This document shows positions 14,301 to 22,320 of a stretch of DNA of 22,320 bases, piece after piece. The stretch is from assembly GCA_021641325.1 (NCBI GenBank), contig JAJXPD010000009.1:1-22320 (forward strand). The letters run 5' to 3'. Numbering within the stretch: the stretch's first letter is position 1; every line of letters starts with the position of its first letter. The notes under the pieces are model-generated. The model ran no database searches. It was given only the letters and a program-made list of their open reading frames with translations, and had not been told where the DNA came from. Origin of the DNA: Opitutales bacterium. Lineage in GTDB: Bacteria > Verrucomicrobiota > Verrucomicrobiia > Opitutales > Intestinicryptomonadaceae. Position numbers and translations under genes: made by a program.

Positions 14301-14891
14301 TTACTTGGATAATGCGAATTTTACGAGGGTTTCCGTGTCGGCGTCCGCGCCCAGTTTTTGCACCGCCGCTCGGACGCATTTGTCGGCGTCGGAAACTTTC
14401 AGCCCCAGAGCCGCCAGAGCCGCGACAGCGTCGGAGACGTTCGAATTTTCCGCGCCGCCCGCCGCCGCGTTTGCAGACCCCGAAACGCCCGCGAGAGTTC
14501 CCTTCAATTCTAGCACAAGCCGCTCCGCCGTCTTTTTGCCTATTCCGGGGCATTTCGAGAGCGTGGCGACGTCGCCCGATTTTATCGAATCGCGCAGTGT
14601 TGCGACCGACATTCTGCTCATCATGTTCAGCGCGGTTTTCGGCCCGATTCCGGAGACTTTTTCGACTATCGTTTTGAAGAAGTCCCTGTCGGACGCCGAC
14701 GCGAACCCGTAGAGCGACTGCGAGTCCTCGCGGTAGACCGCCACCGTGTACAGCATGACTTCACTTCCCGTTTTCGGAAGTAATTCCGTAGTTGTAAGCG
14801 GAATGTTCACTTCGTAGAAAATTCCGCCCGTTTCAACGACCGCCTCGAACAGGGACGACGAAACCAGTTTGCCTTTTATCCCGACTATCAT
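14301..14891 (-). CDS. ruvA: Holliday junction branch migration protein RuvA
   Basis: 196 residues, the standard length. It binds four-way junctions as a tetramer and loads the RuvB motor. Domain I is an OB fold (MIVGIKGKLV to LYGF, 1-62). Domain II has two helix-hairpin-helix motifs, SGIGPKTALNM (80-90) and PGIGKKTAERLVLELK (115-130). After a flexible Ala/Gly linker comes domain III (VSDAVAALAALGLKVSDADK), which contacts RuvB. ATG 14891 is supported by GGAG (14901-14898) six bases upstream; the frame continues to 14960 but without family sequence. ruvB and ruvC are not in this window. It is first gene of the five-gene minus-strand operon. Confidence 0.96.
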   Translation of the reverse strand: MIVGIKGKLVSSSLFEAVVETGGIFYEVNIPLTTTELLPKTGSEVMLYTVAVYREDSQSLYGFASASDRDFFKTIVEKVSGIGPKTALNMMSRMSVATLRDSIKSGDVATLSKCPGIGKKTAERLVLELKGTLAGVSGSANAAAGGAENSNVSDAVAALAALGLKVSDADKCVRAAVQKLGADADTETLVKFALSK

Positions 14892-14960
14892 AAAAAACTC
14901 CGTTTGCCGCGCAATTGTTGGCGGCGGTTTTTTGCGCGGGCGCGTTTTGCCCGCAAGCAT

Positions 14961-14988
14961 AAAAAAGTCCGCGCTTTTCGGCGCGGAC
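14961..14988 (-). terminator. Intrinsic terminator of dapA-dapB
   Basis: On the minus strand GTCCGCGC (14988-14981), loop of six, GCGCGGAC (14974-14967), then six T (14966-14961). It lies 8 bases beyond the dapB stop and separates the dap operon from ruvA. Confidence 0.9.
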
Positions 14989-14996
14989 GCTGTGCG

Positions 14997-15725
14997 TTAT
15001 TTCAAATTCAGAACGTCGTCCATGCCGTAGAGTCCCGCGGGCTTGCCTTTCAGCCACTGCGCCGCGCGAACCGCGCCCTTCGAGAACACCGCCCTGTCGG
15101 CGGCCTTGTGGACAAGCTCCAAGCGTTCGCCGTCGGCGGCGAAAATCACGGTGTGGTCTCCGACGACGCTTCCGCCGCGGAGCGCGTGCACGCCTATTTC
15201 GCCCGCCTTGCGCTCGCCGACCATTCCCTTGCGCCCGTAGCAAACCGAGTCTTCGCCGACTCCGCGCTCCTTGCAGACAATCTCTTTGAGCTTTTCCGCC
15301 GTGCCGCTGGGCGCGTCCTTTTTGTGCTTGTGGTGCATTTCCACGATTTCCACGTCGTAGGAGTCGTCGAGAATTTTTGCGGCGATTTTCGTCAAATAGT
15401 TCAGAAGGTTCACGCCCAGCGAGTAGTTGCCCGCCCACACAATCGGGATTTCTTTCGCGCATTCGAGGATTTCCGCCCGCTGTTCGGGCGAGTGCCCCGT
15501 TGTGCCTATCACGAGGGGTATTTTGTATTTTGCGCAGAGTTTTGCAAGCGGCGCGGTCGCGTCGCGGAAAGAGAAGTCTATCGCGGCGTCGCAGTCTTTG
15601 ATGAGGTCTTCGGCGTTGTCGCCCAAGTCGCACCCGACGCATTCCATGCCCGCCTCTTTTGCTGTTGCGGCGATTGCGTGTCCCATGCGCCCGTTCGCGC
15701 CGTTTATGAGAATTTTGAAAGCCAT
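14997..15725 (-). CDS. dapB: 4-hydroxy-tetrahydrodipicolinate reductase DapB
   Basis: 242 residues. It reduces the DapA product with NAD(P)H in the diaminopimelate/lysine pathway, feeding peptidoglycan and lysine synthesis. The nucleotide-binding motif is INGANGRMG (7-15), and the catalytic stretch EMHHKHKKDAPSGTA (129-143) holds the family His-His and Lys residues. The GTTGHS motif at 74-79 is also conserved. The protein is slightly shorter than the E. coli enzyme, mainly in the early loop after the Rossmann motif, as in other short DapB forms. The start lies 2 bases after the dapA stop, so the two form a strict operon. Confidence 0.97.
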   Translation of the reverse strand: MAFKILINGANGRMGHAIAATAKEAGMECVGCDLGDNAEDLIKDCDAAIDFSFRDATAPLAKLCAKYKIPLVIGTTGHSPEQRAEILECAKEIPIVWAGNYSLGVNLLNYLTKIAAKILDDSYDVEIVEMHHKHKKDAPSGTAEKLKEIVCKERGVGEDSVCYGRKGMVGERKAGEIGVHALRGGSVVGDHTVIFAADGERLELVHKAADRAVFSKGAVRAAQWLKGKPAGLYGMDDVLNLK

Positions 15726-15727
15726 TT

Positions 15728-16609
15728 TTATATCCCCGCCTTTTTCATTTCGGTTTCGAGTTTTTCGAGGTTTTCGGGGCGCATTGCGCAGAGCGGCAGG
15801 CGCACGAAGGGGCTTGAAATCATGCCCTTCAATGCCATTGCGGTCTTTGCGGGAACGGGGTTCGGCTCGATGAACAGCGCGTGGAAGAAGCCCGCGAGCG
15901 AGTCCGAAATAGCCTGCGCCTTTTGCGTTTCGCCCGCGAGCATGAGGTCCACCATTTCGACCATCTTTTCGGGAACGATGTTAGACGCCACGCTGATTAC
16001 GCCCTTTGCGCCCTTTTTCATGAAGTCTATCGTAAGTCCGTCGTCGCCGCTTAAAATCGTGAAGTTTGCGTCAACCTTGCCGTTGAGATCTTCGACCTTT
16101 TCAACCTTGCCGCCAGCCTCTTTCATCACGCAGATGTTGGGGAATTTTTTGTACAGCCGCGCGGCGGTGTCGTTGGAGATTTCGATTCCGCAGCGCCCGG
16201 GAATCGAGTAGAGGAAAATCGGCTTGTGCGTGCATTTTGCGACTTCCGCCATGTGGAGGTATACGCCCTCCTGCGACGGCTTGTTGTAGTAGGGCGCGAC
16301 CACCAGGAAACCGTCCGCGCCCGCTTCGTCCGCCTCTCTTGTGAGGTGCACCGCTTCGCGCGTGCAGTTCGAGCCTGTTCCCGCGATTACGGGAACGCGG
16401 CCATTTGCGTACTCTATGATTTTCTTGATTACTACAATGTGTTCCACGGGGTCGAGCGTGGGCGATTCGCCCGTCGTTCCGACCGCGACAAGTCCCTTAA
16501 CGCCGCCCTTGATTTGCGCTTCGACGAGCTTTTTAAGCGCGTCGTAATCGACGCCCTGTTCGGTCATCGGGGTAATCAAAGCGGTCCAAACTCCTGAAAA
16601 ATTTTGCAT
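15728..16609 (-). CDS. dapA: 4-hydroxy-tetrahydrodipicolinate synthase DapA
   Basis: 293 residues. A TIM-barrel Schiff-base aldolase that condenses pyruvate with aspartate semialdehyde, the committed step to diaminopimelate and lysine. GTTGES (44-49), the catalytic tyrosine in FLYSIPGRCG (Y134, with R139) and the Schiff-base lysine in VMKEAGG (K163) are all in place. The frame extends upstream to 16648, but MQNFSGVWTALITP from ATG 16609 is the normal family N-terminus. The 102-bp gap upstream to the GH35 stop contains a hairpin (16662-16684) but no sign of a lysine riboswitch, and it is too short for one. dapB follows after 2 bases. Confidence 0.97.
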   Translation of the reverse strand: MQNFSGVWTALITPMTEQGVDYDALKKLVEAQIKGGVKGLVAVGTTGESPTLDPVEHIVVIKKIIEYANGRVPVIAGTGSNCTREAVHLTREADEAGADGFLVVAPYYNKPSQEGVYLHMAEVAKCTHKPIFLYSIPGRCGIEISNDTAARLYKKFPNICVMKEAGGKVEKVEDLNGKVDANFTILSGDDGLTIDFMKKGAKGVISVASNIVPEKMVEMVDLMLAGETQKAQAISDSLAGFFHALFIEPNPVPAKTAMALKGMISSPFVRLPLCAMRPENLEKLETEMKKAGI

Positions 16610-16661
16610 ATCCGTAAATTCAACCAAACCCCGCGCGTCTTGCAACACTTTTTAGACTTTT

Positions 16662-16684
16662 TCTCCCCGATTTCGGCGGGGAGA
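16662..16684. other. Hairpin in the gap between the GH35 gene and dapA
   Basis: TCTCCCCG (16662-16669) pairs with CGGGGAGA (16677-16684). On the minus strand it is followed by A residues, and on the plus strand only ATTT follows, so it is a poor terminator for either gene. It lies upstream of dapA and downstream of the GH35 stop at 16712. Confidence 0.4.
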
Positions 16685-16711
16685 TTTGCGCGGCGCGGCG
16701 GGCGCGGGCGT

Positions 16712-18607
16712 TCAGTCTTTTAGAATTTTGATTTCGTCTTTTACGAGTCCGCGCGGCTGCGTTGTAAATTCGAGCTTCGGCTCTTTTGCGGCGTCGCATT
16801 CAAGCAGGACTATTTCGTTTGCGCCCTTTTTGACGAGCGTCGCGGGAATGTATGTCGTTTTCAGCGGGCTGTCGGCGTCGTAGCGGCCGAGCAGGAAGCC
16901 GTTTATCCAGATGTATCCGCGCGTGAAGTTTTCGAAAGACACGTAAGAGTCGGCGGCTTCCGACGCCTCGAATTTTCCCTTGAAGAACATGGGGTATTCC
17001 GACTTGTCCGCCGCCGCCGTTTTGCCGAGCGGCTTCCAGTCTATTTTCGAGATGTCGTCGAGGGGAATCGGGTTTGCCGTCCAGCCGAAGTGGTATTCGT
17101 TTTGAATGCGCACGCCGCCCGTGATGCCCTTGCGGTTTTCAGCCATCGTAGGCCCGATATTCACGCGCCCCTGATTTTCCGCGAGTATGTTCAGGGTGCT
17201 CCCGTTTTTTCCGACCTTGATTTTGTAAATCGGTTCGGGGTCGTTCTGCCCGCAGTCGCCGATGTCCGCGCCGTCGAGGTTCACCCAGACGCGGTCGCGG
17301 ATTCCGTAGATTGACAGGCGTTGCGAGTCAGAAATCTGCGGCCTGATTTTCGCCGAGTAGTTTATGAAGCCGTAGTTGAAGCCCGTGTCCTCCATCGTCG
17401 GGAGCACCGCGCATTTTATTGTTTTCGGCGAGAGGTTTTCGATGTTTTTGCGCATCGAGGCGCACTTTTCGAAAACGGCGTCGGAGTGTTTTACCTTTTT
17501 CGACGCGGGGGGAACGGGAATGTTTTTCGCGTCGGGGTTGTATTTCAAAAGCACTTCGCGGAACGCAAAATATTTCGGCATGGGGTCGCCCGCTTCGTTG
17601 AGGAGCGCGTCGACGTCGTAGCTTGAAATCTGCGGGCGGAATTCCGCAAAGGCGGAGGTATTGCGCATTGCGCCGTTCATCAGCCCGAACGTCGTTCCGC
17701 CGTGGAACATGTAGAAGCTGACATGCCCGCCCATTGCGAGAAATTCGTCAAGCTCGGCGGCTGTCGCCTTGTAGTCGCGCACGCGGAGCGGTATTTTTAG
17801 GCGCATTCCCTGTCCCGCCCAGAGTTCGCTAACCATTACGGGCTTGTCGGGCTGTATGCGCTTCATCTTTTTGAATGTCGAAACCAGCTTGTCGCCGCAG
17901 GTTGCCGTGAGCCACACGCCGTCCACAGGCAGCGGGTTTAGCGCGCTTGTGGGCGATGGGTCGGCGGAGTAGATTATGCCCTTGAAGCCCGTATTCAAAA
18001 CGTAGTCGCGCAGAAATTCTATGTATTCGGCGTCGTCGGCGAAGTTGTCGTATTCGTTTTCGAGCTGTATTGCGACCACCGCGCCGCCGTTGTTGCAGAA
18101 GTGCGGCTTGACGATTTCGAAAAGTTTGTCGTAGTATTTTTTTACCGCGGCGAGGTACTTCGGGTCGGAGCACCTGATTGTGAGGTTGCGGTCTTTGAGC
18201 AGCCATGCGGGAAGCCCGCCGAAGTCCCACTCTGCGCAGATGTAGGGAGAGGGGCGCAGCATTACTTTAAGCCCCGCCTCCTTGCAGAGTTTGAGGTATG
18301 CGTCGAGGTCGGCGATTCCGTCGAAATTAAATTCGTCTTCCGACGGCTGGTGCAGATTCCACGGGACGTATGTCGCAAGCGTGTTCAGCCCGCATGCTTT
18401 AAGCTTCCCCATTCTGTCCTTCCAGTTCTCGCGGGGTATTCTGAAATAGTGCATTTCGCCCGACAGAAACCTGAACGGCTTGCCGTCTACAAACACTCCG
18501 TTTTCGTCGGCGCGGGCGGTTCCCTTTCGACTTTCGCCCGCGCATGTCGCGCATGCCGCGAGCGTCGATAAAACAGCAAATAGCAATCCCGTGTATATTG
18601 TTTTCAT
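16712..18607 (-). CDS. Lipoprotein-type GH35 beta-galactosidase
   Basis: 631 residues. A glycoside hydrolase family 35 enzyme that removes terminal beta-linked galactose, probably from host or plant glycans at the cell surface. MKTIYTGLLFAVLSTLAAC gives a clean lipobox (LAAC, lipidated C19, +2 Ala, compatible with outer-membrane sorting). The GH35 TIM barrel runs from about 38, with FLSGEMHYFRIPRENW, the acid/base Glu in AIQLENEYDNF (E185), the probable nucleophile in MVSELWAGQG (E261) and FHGGTTFGLMNGA. C-terminal beta-sandwich regions include a galactose-binding-like module (FTRGYIWINGFLLGRY). The nucleophile region reads ELWAGQG where many members have a GWFDxWG-type continuation. The open frame extends upstream to 19198, but that part is antisense to lolD. 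ATG 18607 follows a 116-bp gap after lolD, so it probably has its own promoter. Confidence 0.94.
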   Translation of the reverse strand: MKTIYTGLLFAVLSTLAACATCAGESRKGTARADENGVFVDGKPFRFLSGEMHYFRIPRENWKDRMGKLKACGLNTLATYVPWNLHQPSEDEFNFDGIADLDAYLKLCKEAGLKVMLRPSPYICAEWDFGGLPAWLLKDRNLTIRCSDPKYLAAVKKYYDKLFEIVKPHFCNNGGAVVAIQLENEYDNFADDAEYIEFLRDYVLNTGFKGIIYSADPSPTSALNPLPVDGVWLTATCGDKLVSTFKKMKRIQPDKPVMVSELWAGQGMRLKIPLRVRDYKATAAELDEFLAMGGHVSFYMFHGGTTFGLMNGAMRNTSAFAEFRPQISSYDVDALLNEAGDPMPKYFAFREVLLKYNPDAKNIPVPPASKKVKHSDAVFEKCASMRKNIENLSPKTIKCAVLPTMEDTGFNYGFINYSAKIRPQISDSQRLSIYGIRDRVWVNLDGADIGDCGQNDPEPIYKIKVGKNGSTLNILAENQGRVNIGPTMAENRKGITGGVRIQNEYHFGWTANPIPLDDISKIDWKPLGKTAAADKSEYPMFFKGKFEASEAADSYVSFENFTRGYIWINGFLLGRYDADSPLKTTYIPATLVKKGANEIVLLECDAAKEPKLEFTTQPRGLVKDEIKILKD

Positions 18608-18723
18608 GAATCCGAAGTTTAAACGCAGCTTAGGTTTTGTCGAATCTTGTTTAAAAATTTTTACTGTACAGTTTAGCGAAAAACCGAATCCGCCGCGCTT
18701 GACGCTGCGTCCGCGAGCCGGAT

Positions 18724-19413
18724 TTAAAAAACTTCGCCGCCCGACATTTTTACGCTGCGAGCCGTGCGCTTTGCGAAGTCGGGGTTGTGGGTGATGAGCA
18801 GCAGAGCCGTGCCGCGTTCGGCGCAGAGCGAAAGGAACATTTCCATGACTTCGTTTGCCGTCGATTCGTCGAGGTTGCCCGTCGGCTCGTCGGCGAGTAT
18901 GATTTGCGGCGAATTGAGAATTGCCCGCGCCACCGCCACGCGCTGCTTTTCGCCGCCCGACATTTGCGACGGCAGGTGCTTTGCCCTCGATTTCAGCCCG
19001 ACCCTTTCGAGGAGTCCGAGCGCGAGTTTCGGCGTTTGCGAGTCGAACCTGCCCGCGATTCGCGCGGCAAGGCACACGTTTTCGAGAGCGTTGAGTTCGG
19101 GCACAAGGCAGTAGTTCTGGAAGACAAAGCCCATGAAGCCCGCCCGCAGTTTCGCCTGTTTCGAGTTCGGCAGATTGTCGATTCTCGCGCCGTCCCAAAA
19201 GACCTCTCCGCCGCTCGGCGACTCCAAGCCCGCGAGGATATTCAGGAATGTGGTCTTCCCCGCGCCGCTTTCGCCGCGCAGGCTCACGCTTTCGCCGCGT
19301 CCGACCGACAGGCTTGCGCCGCGCAGAACCTCCAAGAATCCGCCGTCGGGAGACCTGAATTTTTTGCGCACTCCCTCCGCCCTCAAAACCGTTTCGCCGA
19401 AATCGCTATTCAT
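18724..19413 (-). CDS. lolD: Lol-type ABC transporter ATP-binding protein LolD
   Basis: 229 residues, typical of the LolD/MacB-type ATPase. It powers extraction of lipoproteins from the inner membrane by the Lol permease. Walker A GESGAGKTT (47-55), Q-loop FVFQNYCLVPEL (97-108), signature MSGGEKQRVAVARA (151-164), Walker B IILADEPTGNLD (171-182) and switch His in ITHN (H209) are intact. ATG 19413 lies 8 bases inside the end of the permease gene, so the two subunits are co-translated. MacB- or FtsE-like use is possible from the ATPase alone, but the adjacent LolC/E-type permease makes Lol the best reading. Confidence 0.92.
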   Translation of the reverse strand: MNSDFGETVLRAEGVRKKFRSPDGGFLEVLRGASLSVGRGESVSLRGESGAGKTTFLNILAGLESPSGGEVFWDGARIDNLPNSKQAKLRAGFMGFVFQNYCLVPELNALENVCLAARIAGRFDSQTPKLALGLLERVGLKSRAKHLPSQMSGGEKQRVAVARAILNSPQIILADEPTGNLDESTANEVMEMFLSLCAERGTALLLITHNPDFAKRTARSVKMSGGEVF

Positions 19414-20632
19414 TGCGCATAGCCTCCGACGCTTTCAGCCGTGCCGCGCGGATTGCCGGCAGAAGCCCCGCGAGCGTGCACAAAACCACAGAGAACCCCG
19501 ACGCCCAAAGCGCGTCGGAAAGCTCGTACTTTACGGGCAGGTGCGCGAAGTGGTAGAACTCTATCAACGCCTCGCGCCCGACCACAAGCTGGACAATCGG
19601 CTCGCGGAAAGTGAGCACAAGCCATGTCAGCCCAAGCCCCGCCAACGCGCCGCACACGCCGATTACGAATCCCTGAAAGCAGTACATCGCCGCAATTTGG
19701 CAGGGTCTTGCGCCCATTGCGCCCATCAGCCCTATCTCGCGCGTTTTGCGCAGCACCGAGGTGTAGAGCGAAATGCAGATTGAAAACGACGCCACCAAAA
19801 TTATAAGCACAATTATAAGCGACATCATCACCTTTTCCATTTTGATTACGCGCAGGAACGCCTCGTTGCTCGTAAGCCATGTGGACGCCCTCATTGGGAA
19901 TGAAAGTTTTTTCTGTATTTCGCGGGCGGTTTTCGTGCAGTCGGCGTTGTCGTCGAGGCGCAGCACGAGAGCGTGCGTGCCGTCGCCGAGTCCGTAAAGT
20001 TCGCGCATTCGCCGCAGGGAGACGAGCGCGACGTTCGAGTCTACCTCGGAATAGTCCGTCATCAGCAGCCCCACAACTTCGAGCCGCGCGGGCATGGGCA
20101 CTTCGTCCTTTTTGATTTTGTCGAGCATTGTTGGCGACACAATTTCCACGGTGTCTCCCACCGTGATTCCCGCATTTGCCGCGAGCCTCTGTCCGAGAAT
20201 GATTGAGTCGTCGTCGAGGTTCGAGATGTCGCCGAGCTTGACGTAGCTTTTCTCCCTTATCGGCAGGGCGCATTCCTCCGAAACGGTGTCGTAGCTGCGG
20301 AGAATCGGGAAAGTCGGCACGTTGTTTGCAAGCATCATCACCGGCCCCCGCGCGACCTTTTCGACAGTCTTTACGCCCGCCGTCTTTTTCAGGTCGGCGA
20401 CGAGTTTTTCCAGCCCGAACATCGTGCGGCCGTTTTTGCGGATAATTACGTCGCCCGTAGTGTCGCGGAGTTTTTCGCCTATCTGCTCGTGGAAGCCGTT
20501 CATTACGCTCTGCGTGCCGAAAAGCCCGAGCACGCCGAGCGCGACCCCCAAGACCGACACCGCCGCGAAAAACGACGCAATCTTTCCCGTCGGAAAGAGC
20601 TGTTTAAGGGCGATGTACAGCCACCACTTCAT
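19406..20632 (-). CDS. lolC: LolC/LolE-family lipoprotein-releasing permease
   Basis: 408 residues, the usual LolC/E length. It has one N-terminal membrane segment (about 18-40), a periplasmic MacB-PCD-like domain of about 220 residues, then three C-terminal segments containing the FtsX motif RKTREIGLMGAMGARP. N-terminal FPTGKIASFFAAVSVLGVALGV matches the family opening. Only one permease gene is present, so the complex is probably a homodimer of this protein with LolD, as in bacteria that have a single LolF-like subunit. The start is 3 bases after the lysS stop, and lolD overlaps its end. The two lipobox proteins encoded in this window (7244-7582 and 16712-18607) would be natural cargo. Confidence 0.9.
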   Translation of the reverse strand: MKWWLYIALKQLFPTGKIASFFAAVSVLGVALGVLGLFGTQSVMNGFHEQIGEKLRDTTGDVIIRKNGRTMFGLEKLVADLKKTAGVKTVEKVARGPVMMLANNVPTFPILRSYDTVSEECALPIREKSYVKLGDISNLDDDSIILGQRLAANAGITVGDTVEIVSPTMLDKIKKDEVPMPARLEVVGLLMTDYSEVDSNVALVSLRRMRELYGLGDGTHALVLRLDDNADCTKTAREIQKKLSFPMRASTWLTSNEAFLRVIKMEKVMMSLIIVLIILVASFSICISLYTSVLRKTREIGLMGAMGARPCQIAAMYCFQGFVIGVCGALAGLGLTWLVLTFREPIVQLVVGREALIEFYHFAHLPVKYELSDALWASGFSVVLCTLAGLLPAIRAARLKASEAMRNE

Positions 20633-20635
20633 CTG

Positions 20636-22144
20636 CTATTCGGGGCGGAGCGACGGGAAGAGGATTGTGTCGCGGATATTCGCCGCGCCCGTGAGCAGAA
20701 TTACGAGCCTGTCGATGCCGATTCCCATGCCGCCCGCGGGGGGCATGCCGTATTCTAGCGCGGTGAGGAAGTCTTCGTCGAGGTTCTGCTTTTCCTCTCC
20801 GACTTGCGCTTCGAACATTTCGCGCTGAATGAAGGGGTCGTTTTGCTCCGAGTATGCGGGGGCGATTTCCTGCCCGTTTATGCACAGTTCGAAAACGTCG
20901 AGCACGCGCGGGTCTTTTTTGTTGAGCTTCGCCAGCGGGCACAGCTCGCGGGAAATGTGCATGACGAATGTCGGCTGGATAAGGTTCGGCTCGACGAGCT
21001 TCCCGTAGACGTTGTTTGTGATTTCGTAGTCTTCGAGGTCGTCGCTAAGCTCGATGTCCGAGTTCGTTTCGCCGGCGATTTTCTTTGCCGCGGCGAGTTT
21101 TTCGTCGCGCGAAAGCTCGAACCAGTTGGGCATTTTTGTCGCCTCGATGATGAGGTCTTTGTAGTCAACCTCGCGCCATTCGCCGCCGAGTTCGATTGTG
21201 CCGCCGTCGGCGCGGGGGATTGACGTTGTGCCCAGCACGTTTTCGCAAATGCGCTTAATCATGGAGCGGAAAAGCTCCATCATGCCCCTGTGGTCGGAGT
21301 ATGCCTGATAGACTTCGAGCATTGTAAATTCTGGGTTGTGCTTGCGGTCGACGCCTTCGTTTCTGAAAACGCGCCCCATTTCGAAAACGCGGTCGAAGCC
21401 GCCTACGAGCATGCGTTTCAGATAGAGTTCGAGGGCGATTCGCAGGTAAAAGTCGCAGTCGAGGGCGTTGAAGTGGGTGATGAACGGGCGCGCCGCTGCG
21501 CCGCCGGCAACCGAGTGCAGAACGGGGGTTTCCACTTCGAGGAAATCTCGCGACCAGAGGAATTCGCGGATTTCGCGCACGATTGCGCTTCTGAGCTTGA
21601 AGCGTTTGCGCGAGTCCTGATTGACCATGAGGTCGAGGTATCTCTGGCGGTAGATTTGCTCGCTGTTTGTTAGCCCGTGCCATTTTTCGGGGAGGGGGCG
21701 GAGCGATTTTGCGAGCATTTTGAACTCGCAGACGCGGACGGTGATTTCGCCCGTCTTTGTCTTGAAGAGCTTGCCGCGCGCGCCGATGATGTCGCCGAGG
21801 TCGAGATTTTTCTTGAAGTCGTCGTTGTAGACGCCTTCGGGGAGTCCGTCGCGGGCGACGTAGAGCTGGATAATTCCGTCCCTGTCCTGAATTTTGAGGA
21901 AGCTTGCCTTGCCCATGAGCCTGAACACGAGCACGCGGCCCGCAACGCTCACTTCGTGCTCCGAGTTCTGCCCCTCTTCGAGGGATTCGTCGAAAGATTC
22001 AATCGCCGTTTTGCTTGTGTGCGTGGGCGTCCATTCGGCGCGGAACGGGTCGAAGCCCTTTGCGCGCATTGAGTCGAGTTTCGCCTTTCTGACGGCGAAA
22101 AGGTCGTGGGAATTGTCCTGAATAGTTTTTTGTTCTTCGCTCAT
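20636..22144 (-). CDS. lysS: Class II lysyl-tRNA synthetase
   Basis: 502 residues. It charges tRNA-Lys with lysine. The N-terminal OB-fold anticodon-binding domain (VSVAGRVLVFRLMGKASFLK, 66-85) is followed by the class II catalytic core: motif 1 region VETPVLHSVAGGAAARPF (204-220), motif 2 VFRNEGVDRKHNPEFTMLE (259-277) and motif 3 GMGIGIDRLVILLTGAANIR near the C-terminus, ending DTILFPSLRPE. ATG 22144 gives the normal start MSEEQ; the frame extends to 22261 without family sequence, and no SD is visible. The 176 bp upstream to the window end are AT-rich with long A and T runs; I see no clear promoter hexamers there, and only a weak 4-bp stem (GCGC...GCGC) near 22294-22309 that might end a gene further right. 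It leads an operon with the Lol genes. Confidence 0.97.
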   Translation of the reverse strand: MSEEQKTIQDNSHDLFAVRKAKLDSMRAKGFDPFRAEWTPTHTSKTAIESFDESLEEGQNSEHEVSVAGRVLVFRLMGKASFLKIQDRDGIIQLYVARDGLPEGVYNDDFKKNLDLGDIIGARGKLFKTKTGEITVRVCEFKMLAKSLRPLPEKWHGLTNSEQIYRQRYLDLMVNQDSRKRFKLRSAIVREIREFLWSRDFLEVETPVLHSVAGGAAARPFITHFNALDCDFYLRIALELYLKRMLVGGFDRVFEMGRVFRNEGVDRKHNPEFTMLEVYQAYSDHRGMMELFRSMIKRICENVLGTTSIPRADGGTIELGGEWREVDYKDLIIEATKMPNWFELSRDEKLAAAKKIAGETNSDIELSDDLEDYEITNNVYGKLVEPNLIQPTFVMHISRELCPLAKLNKKDPRVLDVFELCINGQEIAPAYSEQNDPFIQREMFEAQVGEEKQNLDEDFLTALEYGMPPAGGMGIGIDRLVILLTGAANIRDTILFPSLRPE

Positions 22145-22320
22145 TTCGATAAAAATAATTGCCCGATTTTCCCACAATCGAGCCAAAAGGCAACTTTTTT
22201 TAAGCAAATACTTTGCAAAAAAACGAAAAAAATTTGTTTTGCCAAACTGTCGATTCCGCAAAAGCGTGCGATTTTGCTTTGAATAAAAAACGGCGCAAAA
22301 AAACGCGCAAGGGTTATTGC

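Noticed and set aside
16610..16711. Lysine riboswitch upstream of dapA
   Set aside because: The gap is only 102 bp and shows one simple hairpin without L-box features.
18663..18672. Perfect 10-bp palindrome ACTGTACAGT upstream of the GH35 gene
   Set aside because: A single 10-bp palindrome is easily found by chance; there is no second copy and no recognisable regulator nearby.
18608..19198. Upstream extension of the GH35 frame
   Set aside because: It is lolD read in the wrong frame and contains no recognisable sequence before the MKTIYTG signal peptide.
1..22320. CRISPR arrays, insertion sequences, rRNA or tRNA genes
   Set aside because: None were seen: no regularly spaced direct repeats, no transposase frames and no conserved RNA gene sequences.

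Overview
The window looks like chromosomal DNA from a Gram-negative bacterium, most plausibly of the PVC group (Verrucomicrobiota, perhaps Opitutae). This placement is inference. It rests on a diaminopimelate pathway (dapA, dapB), a Lol-type lipoprotein export system, lipobox-bearing proteins, paired Tat-exported Gfo/Idh/MocA oxidoreductases, a surface GH35 beta-galactosidase, and GC-rich codon use with many gene starts lacking a clear Shine-Dalgarno. No rRNA or tRNA is present to settle it.

Left end (1-1852): visibly AT-richer than the rest and island-like. A gene on the minus strand runs off the left edge (start 658) and encodes a protein with a TIR/deoxyribosyltransferase-like Rossmann segment. 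It diverges from a complete tyrosine recombinase (about 812-1852). Between them lie two exact inverted copies of a 19-bp sequence, each itself an 8-3-8 palindrome (674-692 and 840-858). This recombinase, inverted-repeat and candidate-effector arrangement is the most novel part of the window.

Region 2042-6311 (plus strand): mgtE (Mg2+ channel), then two tandem paralogous Tat-signal Gfo/Idh/MocA oxidoreductases closed by a strong bidirectional terminator.

Region 6359-9576 (minus strand): a three-gene cluster in transcription order (SAM methyltransferase, small lipoprotein, folD), and a coupled ndk-rsmG pair followed by a terminator. A lone prepilin-like gene (9702-10046) on the plus strand ends in a terminator against the next cluster.

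Region 10096-14891 (minus strand): a very tight five-gene operon, ruvA - mrp - clpX-like - ubiE/menG - rluA-type synthase. Its ClpX-like ATPase lacks the zinc-binding domain and carries a long C-terminal extension, and its Mrp protein lacks the usual CxxC.

Region 14961-16609: dapA-dapB operon with its terminator. Region 16712-18607: lipoprotein-type GH35 beta-galactosidase. Region 18724-22144: lysS - lolC/E-type permease - lolD. Apart from the left island, mgtE, the oxidoreductase pair and the pilin gene, everything is on the minus strand and is mostly housekeeping.
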